Translations under genes and position numbers: made by a program
Assembly: GCA_902546725.1 (NCBI GenBank)
Contig: CACCLB010000006.1
Location: 1 to 64,000, forward strand
Length of the DNA stretch: 64,000 nucleotides
Source: an uncultured Bacteroidota bacterium
GTDB lineage: Bacteria > Bacteroidota > Bacteroidia > Flavobacteriales > Flavobacteriaceae
Direction: 5' to 3'
Notes under the pieces: model-generated
Database searches by the model: none
Seen by the model: the letters and a program-made list of their open reading frames with translations, nothing else
Told to the model about the DNA's origin: nothing
Shown here: positions 25,971-34,209 of the stretch, one piece after another
Layout of the letters: the number at the start of each line of letters is the position of its first letter
Numbering within the stretch: the first letter of the stretch is position 1

Positions 25971-27320
25971 ATGAGTGATTTGATCTCCTCGACAGAAGCT
26001 TTACTAAAAGCAATCATAAGTCCCTTAGAATGGGTCATGCTTTTGGCAGTTGTAGGAGGTGGTCTTTACCTGATGTTACACAGTCGAGGAATCCCTCTTT
26101 TAAAGCTACGTCCTGCTTTTAAACTCCTTTTTTTAAAAGAAAAAACTCAAGGAATTTCTCGTTTTCAAGCACTGTCAGCAGTGCTTGCTGCAACTGTAGG
26201 TCTAGGCAATATTTCCGGTGTTGCAATCGCCATTCATATGGGAGGTCCAGGAGTTCTAGTCTGGATGTGGCTTACCGCTTTGATCGGAATGATTATTAAA
26301 TTTTACTCTTGCACCTTGGCTGTTCAGTTGCGTTCTGTAGAAGCAAACGGTGAGCCTTTAGGAGGGCCTATGTATTACATGCAAATGGGAATAAAACAAT
26401 GGGGGAAGCCTTTGGCTGTATGGTTTTCAATCGCCGGGCTATTCGGGGTACTCCCTGCCTTTACTGCCAATCAACTTACTCAGACTTTTATGAATGTTGT
26501 TGAGCCAGATTCATTTATTGCCTTGGGGGATCTTGAGTGGAAATTTTTTACAGGGCTTGTCTTAGCAATAGCCAGTTCATTTGTCATTTTTGGAGGACTT
26601 AAATCCATCGTCAAAGTTACCTCAAACTTGGTTCCTGTGATGGTAGGTCTTTATTTTTTTATGGGCTTATTTATCCTAATTTCGAATGGTGATGCAGTCT
26701 TTCCAACTCTTGAACTCATCTTTACAGAAGCTTTTAATTTTGATACAGCAGTAACTGGTGGGTTTTGGGGACTGGTGATTTTAGGTGTCCGTCGAGCTGT
26801 GTTTTCCAATGAAAGTGGAGTTGGAAATGCACCTATGTATCACGGGCAATCTCAAAGTTCAAAAGGAACAGATGAGGGACTCGTCGCCATGCTTGGTCCT
26901 CTTCTCGATACTGTATTGGTATGTAGCATTACAGGTCTGATTGTCATCATAAGTGGGGCTTATAAAACTACAGACCTCAATGGAATTGTGTTGACCTTGG
27001 AAGCTTTTCGGATTTTGTTTTTTGGCTTTGGAGATCAGCTCTTACTCCTCATGGTCTTCGTTTTCGGGATTTCAACTCTTTTTACCTACTCCTATTATGG
27101 GGTAAAGTGTTTTGGATTCCTAACTCAAAAAAAATGGGGCAGTTACTACAACTATTTCTATGTGGGCAGCATTATTATCTCAGCTCTAGTGACTGTGGAA
27201 GTGGTTATCGGTATTATTGATTTAGCGTTTGCACTTATGTGTATTCCTAATATGGTCGCCTTAATTTATTTAGCAAAAAGTGTCAAACAAGAAATGCGAG
27301 GGCGAAACTGGATTAGCTAA
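25971..27320 (+). CDS. sodium:alanine/glycine symporter (AGCS family)
   Basis: 449 residues from the ATG at 25971 (MSDLISSTEALL). A longer reading from 25893 would overlap the divergent aminotransferase start and adds a non-conserved stretch, so it is rejected. AGCS hallmarks are the substrate region ATVGLGNISGVAIAIHMGGP, GGPMYYMQMGIKQWGK, and ESGVGNAPMYHGQSQSS. About 10-11 membrane segments. It imports alanine or glycine with Na+ (some members D-alanine). Its place next to cell-wall-peptide enzymes fits uptake of released alanine. Confidence 0.9.
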   Translation: MSDLISSTEALLKAIISPLEWVMLLAVVGGGLYLMLHSRGIPLLKLRPAFKLLFLKEKTQGISRFQALSAVLAATVGLGNISGVAIAIHMGGPGVLVWMWLTALIGMIIKFYSCTLAVQLRSVEANGEPLGGPMYYMQMGIKQWGKPLAVWFSIAGLFGVLPAFTANQLTQTFMNVVEPDSFIALGDLEWKFFTGLVLAIASSFVIFGGLKSIVKVTSNLVPVMVGLYFFMGLFILISNGDAVFPTLELIFTEAFNFDTAVTGGFWGLVILGVRRAVFSNESGVGNAPMYHGQSQSSKGTDEGLVAMLGPLLDTVLVCSITGLIVIISGAYKTTDLNGIVLTLEAFRILFFGFGDQLLLLMVFVFGISTLFTYSYYGVKCFGFLTQKKWGSYYNYFYVGSIIISALVTVEVVIGIIDLAFALMCIPNMVALIYLAKSVKQEMRGRNWIS

Positions 27321-27336
27321 GCCCCCGTATTATTTT

Positions 27337-28767
27337 TTATTCTTCACCAATTGGCGGAGGTCCTGGAGGTAACATAGGTGAGTACTGATAGTCTCCCTTA
27401 CGCATTTTAAATTCGTCCTTTACCTCTTGCAATAGCTTGGAATCTGTAAATAAATCAACCATAGACATGCTTAGAGCTTTCGCTGCATAAACCATCCCTT
27501 TATGACCAATTGACATCCCCCCACAAGCAACAACAGCCCAAGAATGCCAAGGTGTTCCTTCTGGTGCTACAGTAACACCTAGACGGACAACTGGCACTAA
27601 AAAACTCACATCACCAACATCTGTTGAACCTCCCATGGGGTGTTCGGCAGTGGGTTTTAATGGAGTAATCTTACCGTTGATTCCCAATTTAGGTTTGGAT
27701 GTTGCCTCTTGAATTTTATAAGCGAAATCTAGTTCTTCAGAGGTATAACTCAAGGGTCCTAAGGTTTCCAAATTTTCTTGTACTGCAACGCCTCCTGCTC
27801 TGTTTGGTAAAATCTCATGTATACCAGAAATCAAATTAATTTCATAATCTACATCCGCCATGATTGCTGCACCCTCAGCCATTTTTCTTACGTGTTCGTA
27901 AACTTCGTTCATCCCTTCTCTTTTGGTGTCTCTTACTCTTACCCAAATCCTTGAATAATCGGGGACTACATTGACCACTTGACCTCCATCTTGTATATGA
28001 TAATGAATTCTAACAGTCGGTTTTACATGTTCTCTAAATGAATTGATTCCGTGGGTGTACAATTCTAGCGCATCGGAAGCACTTCTTCCATTCCAAGGAT
28101 CAGCTGATGCATGAGCTGTCTGACCAAAAAATTCAACTTTAAAATCGACCAAAGCCAAAGAACTTTGAACATCAGCCTCCGTAGTATCCGCTGGATGCCA
28201 ATCTAAGCAAGCGTCTAAATCATCAAAAAGCCCAGCTCTTGCCATCCAAAGTTTTCCAAAAAACTTCTCCTCTGCAGGGGTTCCAAAAAACTTCAGCGTT
28301 CCTTTTAATTTGCCTTCAGCGATTAAATTTTTTATTGCAACAGCAGCGCCAAGACTCGCTGTTCCATACATATTGTGCCCACAACCATGACCTGCTGCAC
28401 CCTCTTTAAAAGGTGTTTTTTCAGGTACTGTTTTCTGTGAGATTCCTGGCAGTGCGTCAAACTCACCCAAAATTCCTATGACGGGTTTGCCAGATCCGTA
28501 GGTTGCCACAAAAGCTGTTGGTGTTTCCGCTACCCCAACCTCAACATCAAAACCGTTTGCCCTAGCGTAATCGATTAAGGTTTGTGAAGAGACCTTTTCT
28601 TGAAAAGCAATCTCTGCGGCTGCCCAAATCTTATCACTCACAGTAATTAATTCGTCTTTTTGTGTTTCTACAGAAGCAATTACCTCCTTTTTTAACGCCT
28701 TCTTGTTTTGTGCGTTAAGGGGAACTAAAGTAAGCCCCATCAGTATTCCTAAAATTAGTTTGTTCAT
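27337..28767 (-). CDS. M20 family amidohydrolase (AbgB-like), exported
   Basis: 476 residues with signal peptide ending LNAQ. The M20 metal and catalytic motifs are present: GEFDALPGISQ, AGHGCGHNMYGTASLGAA and, later, TPAEEKFFGK and DWHPADTT. The C-terminal HPMGGSTDVGDVSFLVPVV is typical of the aminobenzoyl-glutamate utilisation B subgroup. These enzymes cleave amide bonds of N-acyl amino acids or related compounds. Export to the periplasm differs from cytoplasmic AbgB. The lid domain is complete. Substrate unknown. Confidence 0.88.
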   Translation of the reverse strand: MNKLILGILMGLTLVPLNAQNKKALKKEVIASVETQKDELITVSDKIWAAAEIAFQEKVSSQTLIDYARANGFDVEVGVAETPTAFVATYGSGKPVIGILGEFDALPGISQKTVPEKTPFKEGAAGHGCGHNMYGTASLGAAVAIKNLIAEGKLKGTLKFFGTPAEEKFFGKLWMARAGLFDDLDACLDWHPADTTEADVQSSLALVDFKVEFFGQTAHASADPWNGRSASDALELYTHGINSFREHVKPTVRIHYHIQDGGQVVNVVPDYSRIWVRVRDTKREGMNEVYEHVRKMAEGAAIMADVDYEINLISGIHEILPNRAGGVAVQENLETLGPLSYTSEELDFAYKIQEATSKPKLGINGKITPLKPTAEHPMGGSTDVGDVSFLVPVVRLGVTVAPEGTPWHSWAVVACGGMSIGHKGMVYAAKALSMSMVDLFTDSKLLQEVKDEFKMRKGDYQYSPMLPPGPPPIGEE

Positions 28768-28785
28768 AATACTTGTTTTAAGCTT

Positions 28786-28956
28786 TTAATTTGTTTGGTT
28801 TTTTACTGGAATCAAAATAGCTGCCACCAGCAAAACTATTGCTCCAACAACATAGGGCCAGTCAATAAACGAAAGCTTATTATACATGATCCCCACAACG
28901 ATACTACACAAAATAAATCATATCGCAAATAAAATCTTTAAGATCCATTTTAACAT
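28786..28956 (-). pseudogene. small membrane protein gene interrupted by one in-frame TGA
   Basis: On the minus strand an ATG at 28956 opens a 57-codon frame coding for two hydrophobic helices (MLKWILKILFAI, then FILCSIVVGIMYN and DWPYVVGAIVLLVAAILIPV) and ending in TAA at 28786. It is broken only by TGA at codon 13 (28918-28920). The second part could be translated from ATG 28887 as a 33-residue single-span peptide. It lies just downstream of nothing on its strand and 18 bp before the M20 gene start. Either a recent nonsense mutation or a sequencing error explains it. Confidence 0.5.
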
Positions 28957-29014
28957 AGTATCAGAGTTTGGTACGAATTTACACATTAGTTGTCAAACTT
29001 GCTTATTTTTGATA

Positions 29015-29257
29015 ATGATTCGAATCTATTTTATCGGTCTTTTTATTTTAATCACTGCAATTGTTGCCAATATACTCGCTGTAAAACTGCAATTAAAATC
29101 GTGGTATGATTTACTCAACGGACTCGCAAATTCAAAGTCTTATTGGGAATTAATCACTTTTAAAGATAGCCTATGGCTTTTTCTCGTTTACCCGTTAGTT
29201 TTAGGATTGGGGGCTGTATTTGCAAACTTTATCTATCTAAAATTATTTCCCTCATGA
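29015..29257 (+). CDS. small membrane protein
   Basis: 80 residues from ATG 29015 with two membrane segments (about 3-24 and 53-76) separated by a short polar loop (KLQLKSWYDLLNGLANSKSY). Longer in-frame starts would run through the broken gene on the other strand and lack a membrane-protein character. A TATTTTTG octamer lies 3 nt upstream and could be the -7 box of a nearly leaderless mRNA. It overlaps the OsmC gene by 4 nt (ATGA). A family with Bacteroidota members of similar size is plausible but not recognised. Confidence 0.65.
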   Translation: MIRIYFIGLFILITAIVANILAVKLQLKSWYDLLNGLANSKSYWELITFKDSLWLFLVYPLVLGLGAVFANFIYLKLFPS

Positions 29258-29658
29258 CTAGTACAGTACACTATTTAGGAGACCTTCGGACTGAAGGAAC
29301 TCACTTGGCCTCATCTACAACACTAATTACAGATGCTCCTGTTGACAACCACGGCAAAGGAGAAACTTTTTCACCAACCGATACTGTTGCTACAAGTCTG
29401 GGCTCATGTATGTTAACCATCATGGGTTTTAAAGCCAGATCTCTTGAGTTGGATTTGAGAGGGACGACTGCTAAAGTTGAAAAAGTCATGGCTGCTGATC
29501 CTAGAAGAATAGCAGAAATAAAGGTCGATATCCACTTCAATAAATCCTTTAATCCCAAAACTAAATTGATTTTAGAACGTTCAGCACTTAGCTGCCCTGT
29601 AGCCCAATCACTGCACCCAGATTTGAATCAAAACATCAGCTTTCACTGGCCGGAATAA
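29254..29658 (+). CDS. OsmC family peroxide-reducing protein
   Basis: 134 residues from the ATG that overlaps the preceding stop (ATGA). The OsmC/Ohr fold is shown by SPTDTVATSLGSCMLTIMGF with the first redox cysteine and ALSCPVAQSLHPD with the second, spaced as in the family. Such proteins reduce organic hydroperoxides through the cysteine pair, or act on osmotic stress. It is cytoplasmic. The 3' end overlaps the convergent ABA4-like gene by 23 bp. Confidence 0.88.
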   Translation: MTSTVHYLGDLRTEGTHLASSTTLITDAPVDNHGKGETFSPTDTVATSLGSCMLTIMGFKARSLELDLRGTTAKVEKVMAADPRRIAEIKVDIHFNKSFNPKTKLILERSALSCPVAQSLHPDLNQNISFHWPE

Positions 29659-30073
29659 AAGACTTCCTTGCGAAGAGGATTAGACTGTAAACCAAAATTC
29701 CAGTTGGCCCAAGCATAAAGGTAAACAGCATAGGAAATACAATGATTTTATGCGAAATTCCAAGCTTCCTACTGTGCTTGACAATCCATACACCAACCCA
29801 AAAATCAAATGCCAAATAATGTAACCAGCCAGCTGCTGCAGATTCAGCTGTAGCCCTTTGAAACAAACTAACAATCCCCTCCAAAGAGCTGAAATCTGCT
29901 TCCATAAGCCCTCCAGAAATAATTATGAAATAGAGATAGAAAATACTTAATCCCAATGGAACCCAGGGATAGTCCATCAAAACATCAGATAACTTTTGTT
30001 TTGGAAAAAAAATTATAGCTCCCCAGGCTAATAGGATTAGGCTATTGCAGAGATTAAAAAGTAGCGTCGTCAT
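29636..30073 (-). CDS. ABA4-like membrane protein (DUF4281 family)
   Basis: 145 residues, four membrane segments. The family signature AAGWLHYLAFDFWVGVWIV with GPTGILVYSLIL is shared with plant ABA4, which is needed for neoxanthin synthesis, and with many bacterial proteins of unknown activity. A carotenoid-related role in this flavobacterium is possible but not shown by neighbours: no carotenoid genes are in the window. Confidence 0.8.
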   Translation of the reverse strand: MTTLLFNLCNSLILLAWGAIIFFPKQKLSDVLMDYPWVPLGLSIFYLYFIIISGGLMEADFSSLEGIVSLFQRATAESAAAGWLHYLAFDFWVGVWIVKHSRKLGISHKIIVFPMLFTFMLGPTGILVYSLILFARKSFIPASES

Positions 30074-30126
30074 AAATATTCAGTTATTATTCTTTTAAGC
30101 AAAATACTCTTTTTAATTTAGTCCGT

Positions 30127-30576
30127 ATGTTGCTCTTCAAAGACATTCACGGTCAAGCCGTAGATCCCGTTGCACATACCATAGAGGTGATCAAGAACTA
30201 TCCATATGCTGAAATTCATATCGGAACTGATTCACAAAACATAAATAAACAAAGCAGGTATACAACTGTAATTGCTTACAGGCTTGGTAGCAGGGGAGTG
30301 CATTATATATTAAGTAAATCCAATATCGATATTGTTCGAGATATGTGGAAACGATTATGGAGAGAAGCAGAACTGAGCATCGATACTGCAGAATGGCTAA
30401 CACAAAAGGTGAGTGTTAAAGTCCAAATTGATATGGACTACAATGGAGATGAGAATTTTAAATCTCATAAATTGATTTCAGCTGCCAAGGGTTGGGCAAA
30501 TTCACTAGGCTACAAAGTTAATGTAAAACCCAATAATCAAATTGCTACCAGAGCAGCAGATTACCATTGTAAATAA
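30127..30576 (+). CDS. YkuK-like RNase H-fold protein
   Basis: 149 residues resembling the DUF458/YkuK family, which has a ribonuclease H-like fold. The first strand IHIGTDSQ carries the conserved Asp and TTVIAYRLGSRGVHYILSK forms the following hairpin; VQIDMDYNGDENFKSHKLI and the C-terminal AADYHCK carry further acidic residues. The active-site acids appear conserved, so nuclease activity is possible, but the biological role of the family is unknown. Single gene; it ends exactly where the convergent CAP lipoprotein gene ends. Confidence 0.75.
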   Translation: MLLFKDIHGQAVDPVAHTIEVIKNYPYAEIHIGTDSQNINKQSRYTTVIAYRLGSRGVHYILSKSNIDIVRDMWKRLWREAELSIDTAEWLTQKVSVKVQIDMDYNGDENFKSHKLISAAKGWANSLGYKVNVKPNNQIATRAADYHCK

Positions 30577-31104
30577 CTAACGTGTTCTGAATACTTGAGT
30601 AAAATAAGCCGTACTATCTTGAGTAAAAGCAACACCTACACCCAACTCATCGAAATCTCCTATCATATTGGTGTAATGCCCTGGAGAGTTTCTCCATCCT
30701 TCAACGACACACTCAGCAATCGCTTCAGCACTTCGCGTATCGCCACAACCAATTACATTTTCAAACCACGGAATATAACCAATGTTTTCTGCTATACTAC
30801 TCCATACAAAATCTAAATCATCGGCTCGTTCAGAAGGTGATTTTCCTTCGTGGTCTACATGATCAAAAAAATCATACGTGATCATATTTTCACTGTGTAA
30901 GCTGGCCAATGCATCCATCTCATCGTCCTGAAGAAGATCTTTCAGACCTTGAGCGCTGCGAATTGCATTGGTTTTGTTTAATATCTTTATCGCTATCTGC
31001 CCTTTTAAGTCTTTGGATTCAGTTGACTCATCTTCGGAGGACTCTTTTGTACACCCAATAAAAATTCCAATAAATAAAAAAAGAAATGTGATTTTAAATC
31101 GCAT
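30577..31104 (-). CDS. CAP-domain (SCP/PR1-like) lipoprotein
   Basis: 175 residues. Lipobox FIGC at Cys18, an acidic linker (TKESSEDESTESKD), then the CAP domain (about 40-175). Conserved pieces are LHSENMITYDFFDHVDHEG with the cavity histidine, SSIAENIGYI and the second His in RNSPGHYTNMIG, as in bacterial YkwD-like proteins. Predicted location is the periplasm or outer membrane. Function of bacterial CAP proteins is not settled. Confidence 0.88.
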   Translation of the reverse strand: MRFKITFLFLFIGIFIGCTKESSEDESTESKDLKGQIAIKILNKTNAIRSAQGLKDLLQDDEMDALASLHSENMITYDFFDHVDHEGKSPSERADDLDFVWSSIAENIGYIPWFENVIGCGDTRSAEAIAECVVEGWRNSPGHYTNMIGDFDELGVGVAFTQDSTAYFTQVFRTR

Positions 31105-31113
31105 CGGTTTCCA

Positions 31114-31147
31114 TTTGATATAAAAATAGACAATTTGACTATCTTTA
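31114..31147 (+). promoter_or_regulatory. promoter of the hydroxyacid dehydrogenase gene
   Basis: TTTG (31114-31117), 22 nt, TATCTTTA (31140-31147): near the Bacteroidota consensus with A instead of the final G. The start codon follows 25 nt later. Confidence 0.5.
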
Positions 31148-31172
31148 ATTCTATCTATTAAAAGAAACTTAT

Positions 31173-32093
31173 ATGCGTTTTGCGATTATTGCTCCTCCAG
31201 TACCTACTCAACAATGGAAAAAGGAATTAGAACAACTTGCTCCTGAGATCAAATTGGTTATTGGAACTGACACAGACCATGCTGAAGATGTCGTCTGTGC
31301 CATGGTATGGAAACAAAAACGCGGTGCCTTAACTAAATTTAAAAATTTAAAACTCATCTTCTCCATGGGTGCAGGGGTTGACCATATTCTAGAGGATGAT
31401 ACCATCCCCAAACAGATTCCCATCTGCAGAGTAGTAGACCCTCAAATGGCTTTTTCAATGAGTAATTACATTTTAATGGCTGTACTAAACCATCACAGAT
31501 CATTTTACGATTTTCAAAAAGCAAAACAAAAAAAACATTGGGCGCAATTCGACTTTCAAGAACGCCAATTGAAAATTGGCGTTCTCGGTACTGGTTTTTT
31601 AGGCATGAATGCTGCAACTAAATTACATCATTTAGGGTTTAGTGTTTTAGGTTACAGTAATTCCCCCAAAGACACTCCTTTTCCCTCCTTTACTGGAGAT
31701 CAACTAAACGACTTTCTCGGCCAAATAAATGTTTTAATCTGTTTGGTTCCCTATACCCCCAAGACAGAAGGCTTTTTAAACTACGGTCTCTTCCAAAAAC
31801 TCGCTGAGCCAACCTATTTAATTAATGTTTCACGCGGATCTGTTCAAGTAGAAAAAGACATTATAAAAGCTTTGGACGAAGGAATTTTATGCGGTGCTTT
31901 TTTAGATGTTTTTGAACAGGAACCTCTTCCAAAAAACAGTCCGCTTTGGACACATCCATCTGTACAAATCACACCACATATTGCCAGCTTGACCTATCCA
32001 AGAGAAAGCGTCCTTCAGGTGTTGGATTGTTTTAAGAGGGTAGAAGAAGGGCTTCCGCTTCTTCATCAAGTCGACCGAAAAAAAATGTACTAA
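31173..32093 (+). CDS. D-2-hydroxyacid dehydrogenase (GhrA-like)
   Basis: 306 residues. The Rossmann motif GVLGTGFLGMNAA starts near residue 136, followed by INVSRGSVQVEKDI and the late DVFEQEPLPKNSPLW and ITPHIASLTYPRES. The last carries the catalytic His; Arg in the SRGS motif and Glu in FEQEP complete the triad. The length and motifs match glyoxylate/hydroxypyruvate reductase A. It reduces short 2-keto acids with NAD(P)H in the cytoplasm. It converges with the DUF1611 gene, overlapping by 4 nt. Confidence 0.9.
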   Translation: MRFAIIAPPVPTQQWKKELEQLAPEIKLVIGTDTDHAEDVVCAMVWKQKRGALTKFKNLKLIFSMGAGVDHILEDDTIPKQIPICRVVDPQMAFSMSNYILMAVLNHHRSFYDFQKAKQKKHWAQFDFQERQLKIGVLGTGFLGMNAATKLHHLGFSVLGYSNSPKDTPFPSFTGDQLNDFLGQINVLICLVPYTPKTEGFLNYGLFQKLAEPTYLINVSRGSVQVEKDIIKALDEGILCGAFLDVFEQEPLPKNSPLWTHPSVQITPHIASLTYPRESVLQVLDCFKRVEEGLPLLHQVDRKKMY

Positions 32094-33139
32094 GACAAGT
32101 CGATAGCTTTAGCAATCTTTTCCATACCAAAACGAATAGGATCGGTAACTGGGAGGTCCAGTTGTTTTTCTAAATCAATGATATAATTTTGAGCCTCTAC
32201 AGCTGAAAATGTACTCGTATTTGCTGCTATCCCAACGACCTTTGCTTGAGGATAAGTACCGAGGACGCTGCAAAGGGATTCATTTAATTGAATGAACTTC
32301 TTTAAATCTGGAATACGAATATTTTCAGGGCTTCTCAAGTTTTGTTTTTCGGCGCGAAGGCATAAGATTAAATGAGTTGGGCAACTCCCTCTCATTAAGG
32401 GTAATGTGGCTGTACTCCCCGGGTGTAATAAGGATCCTTGCCCTTCTACAAGTATGATTTCTTTATCTTTTTGTTCCAGTACCACCTGTTCAACCGCACC
32501 GCAGGCATGGTCAACTTTAAAAGCATCGAGGGGTATCCCCTTACCGGTAACGGTAATTCCAATTTGACCCGTTGCTACAAAGCCAATATTGACTTTTTGC
32601 TTTAGATAATGAGAATACAATTCTAGACCTGCGGTCATTTTCCCTACTGCCATATCCGTGCCCACAAAAAGAATTCGCTTGTTATTCAATTTAGCGGCCT
32701 GCGCTGTGGCAATATTGGGTGTGAACTGGGGTACACGAACATCCCAAATCCACTGTTTTTCTGGAAATGGAATTTTAGTTCCCCAGACTGGATTCAACAA
32801 ATCGTGTAATCCGTTAGCAATACTTAAACCTGCGTTTAAGGCTTCTTCAATCACCTGATTCCAGCTTTCTGGAATACGCCCTCCAGAAGGAGCAATTCCA
32901 AGAATTAATACCTCTGCTCCATGTTCTATGGCCTCTGATAAACTCGCTAATATTGGTGCCTTTTTATCGGTTATCATATAATCTTGAATCTGTTTCCCGG
33001 CAAGTTTTTCATCAATAACTCCTACAATAGGATTGGGAAGATAACGCACGACTCCTGTTCCCATTTTTCCATAATCACTGTCTATATGACCTTCCATATA
33101 AACTGCTATTTTATGAGTTGATTTAAGCATAAAATTCAT
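32090..33139 (-). CDS. DUF1611 family P-loop protein (DgcN-like)
   Basis: 349 residues. The DUF1611 family has an N-terminal Rossmann-like part (LILGIAPSGGRIPESWNQVI) and a C-terminal P-loop domain; here the nucleotide-binding loop is FVGTDMAVGKMTAGLEL. In marine bacteria a DUF1611 member (DgcN) acts as D-glutamate N-acetyltransferase next to an enolase-superfamily racemase (DgcA). The same gene order is seen here: its ATG overlaps the 3' end of the epimerase gene by 17 bp. A role in D-glutamate or murein dipeptide use follows by inference. Confidence 0.8.
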   Translation of the reverse strand: MNFMLKSTHKIAVYMEGHIDSDYGKMGTGVVRYLPNPIVGVIDEKLAGKQIQDYMITDKKAPILASLSEAIEHGAEVLILGIAPSGGRIPESWNQVIEEALNAGLSIANGLHDLLNPVWGTKIPFPEKQWIWDVRVPQFTPNIATAQAAKLNNKRILFVGTDMAVGKMTAGLELYSHYLKQKVNIGFVATGQIGITVTGKGIPLDAFKVDHACGAVEQVVLEQKDKEIILVEGQGSLLHPGSTATLPLMRGSCPTHLILCLRAEKQNLRSPENIRIPDLKKFIQLNESLCSVLGTYPQAKVVGIAANTSTFSAVEAQNYIIDLEKQLDLPVTDPIRFGMEKIAKAIDLS

Positions 33140-34208
33140 TTTTTAATTCAGCACCATGGCCTGGTTTGTCTAGGGGTAGTGTTATTCCATCCACCATAGG
33201 TGCACCGCGGCTTGGGTCAGGAGAAAGATTGTAATGAGAATCTAAATCTATATGATCAATTCCTCCTGAAATAGCTGCTGCTGCAGAGATGGCTACAGAG
33301 GATTCACTCATACACCCAATCATGGTTTTTAATCCATGTGCTCGAGCTGTTGCAATAATTCTTAAGGCTTCTGTAATGCCTCCACATTTCATCAATTTCA
33401 TATTTACACCGTCTACATGAGCGGCAAAATGAGGTATGTTTTCCGCAAAGCGACATGATTCATCAACGTAAATAGGAAGTGGTCTGTCTTTGTACAAATA
33501 TTTTAGATTGTCTTCTTCTCCCTCTTTTAAAGGCTGCTCAATATAGTCTACTTTTCTGTCTGCTAACCACTGCATCATGTATTGGGCTTCTGAAACATCC
33601 CAGCCTCCATTCGCATCTACTCTCAATTTTACATCATAAGATCTTGTACTCTCTACCACTTGGTTAAACATGGCTTTATCTGCTTCTAAGCCTTCGGGTG
33701 ATCCCAACTTTATTTTTAATGATTTTACAGTAGTAGTACCGTCAAGCAATAAAGGAACTCGTTCTTTTACCACCTGTGGTGGATTAATCCCTATGGTTAC
33801 AGATGTTGGGGTGTTTGGTTTGGAAAAGCCTAATAATTGGTAAAGTGGCAAGCCTGCCTTTTTTGCTGTCCAATCCCAAAGAGCTGTGTCTAATGCAACA
33901 TAGGCACATGGAGGAATTTGGTCTCTTCTAGCTCGGTCGTACAAGGATTGTATGGACTCTCCTTCTATTCCTTTTGAGATAAATGATTCGAGAATCTGTT
34001 GGACTTCTTCTGCCGAACTGGCTCCCTCAGTACCCCCAGGAGCGGCTTCTCCCCAAGCGGTAATCCCCTCTTTCTCCAGTTTTAAAAAAATATTTTCAGA
34101 GTCGTACCTTACCCCTCTACTAATCGCTAGAGGAAAACGCTTGACTAGTTTTACTTTAAAAAATGAAATCTTCATTTGTTCTTTGCTTGATTTTGAAAAA
34201 AAAGACAC
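33123..34208 (-). CDS. dipeptide epimerase, enolase superfamily (L-Ala-D/L-Glu type or DgcA-like)
   Basis: 361 residues, muconate-lactonising-enzyme subgroup. Catalytic lysines are K167 in SLKIKLG (165-IK-167) and K271 in NMKLMKCGG; metal ligands are D198 (VDANGG), E224 (IEQPL) and D249 (YVDES). The D321-L-D323 motif near the C-terminus is the one that binds the substrate ammonium group in L-Ala-D/L-Glu epimerases. It would convert the D-Glu of the murein dipeptide to L-Glu in the cytoplasm, or racemise N-acetyl-D-glutamate in the DgcN/DgcA route. It is 1 nt from the GH32 gene upstream and overlaps the DUF1611 gene. Confidence 0.86.
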   Translation of the reverse strand: MSFFSKSSKEQMKISFFKVKLVKRFPLAISRGVRYDSENIFLKLEKEGITAWGEAAPGGTEGASSAEEVQQILESFISKGIEGESIQSLYDRARRDQIPPCAYVALDTALWDWTAKKAGLPLYQLLGFSKPNTPTSVTIGINPPQVVKERVPLLLDGTTTVKSLKIKLGSPEGLEADKAMFNQVVESTRSYDVKLRVDANGGWDVSEAQYMMQWLADRKVDYIEQPLKEGEEDNLKYLYKDRPLPIYVDESCRFAENIPHFAAHVDGVNMKLMKCGGITEALRIIATARAHGLKTMIGCMSESSVAISAAAAISGGIDHIDLDSHYNLSPDPSRGAPMVDGITLPLDKPGHGAELKNEFYA

Positions 34209-34209
34209 T

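Noticed and set aside
28918-28920. TGA recoded as selenocysteine
   Set aside because: No selenocysteine context or known selenoprotein family; a nonsense mutation or read error is simpler.
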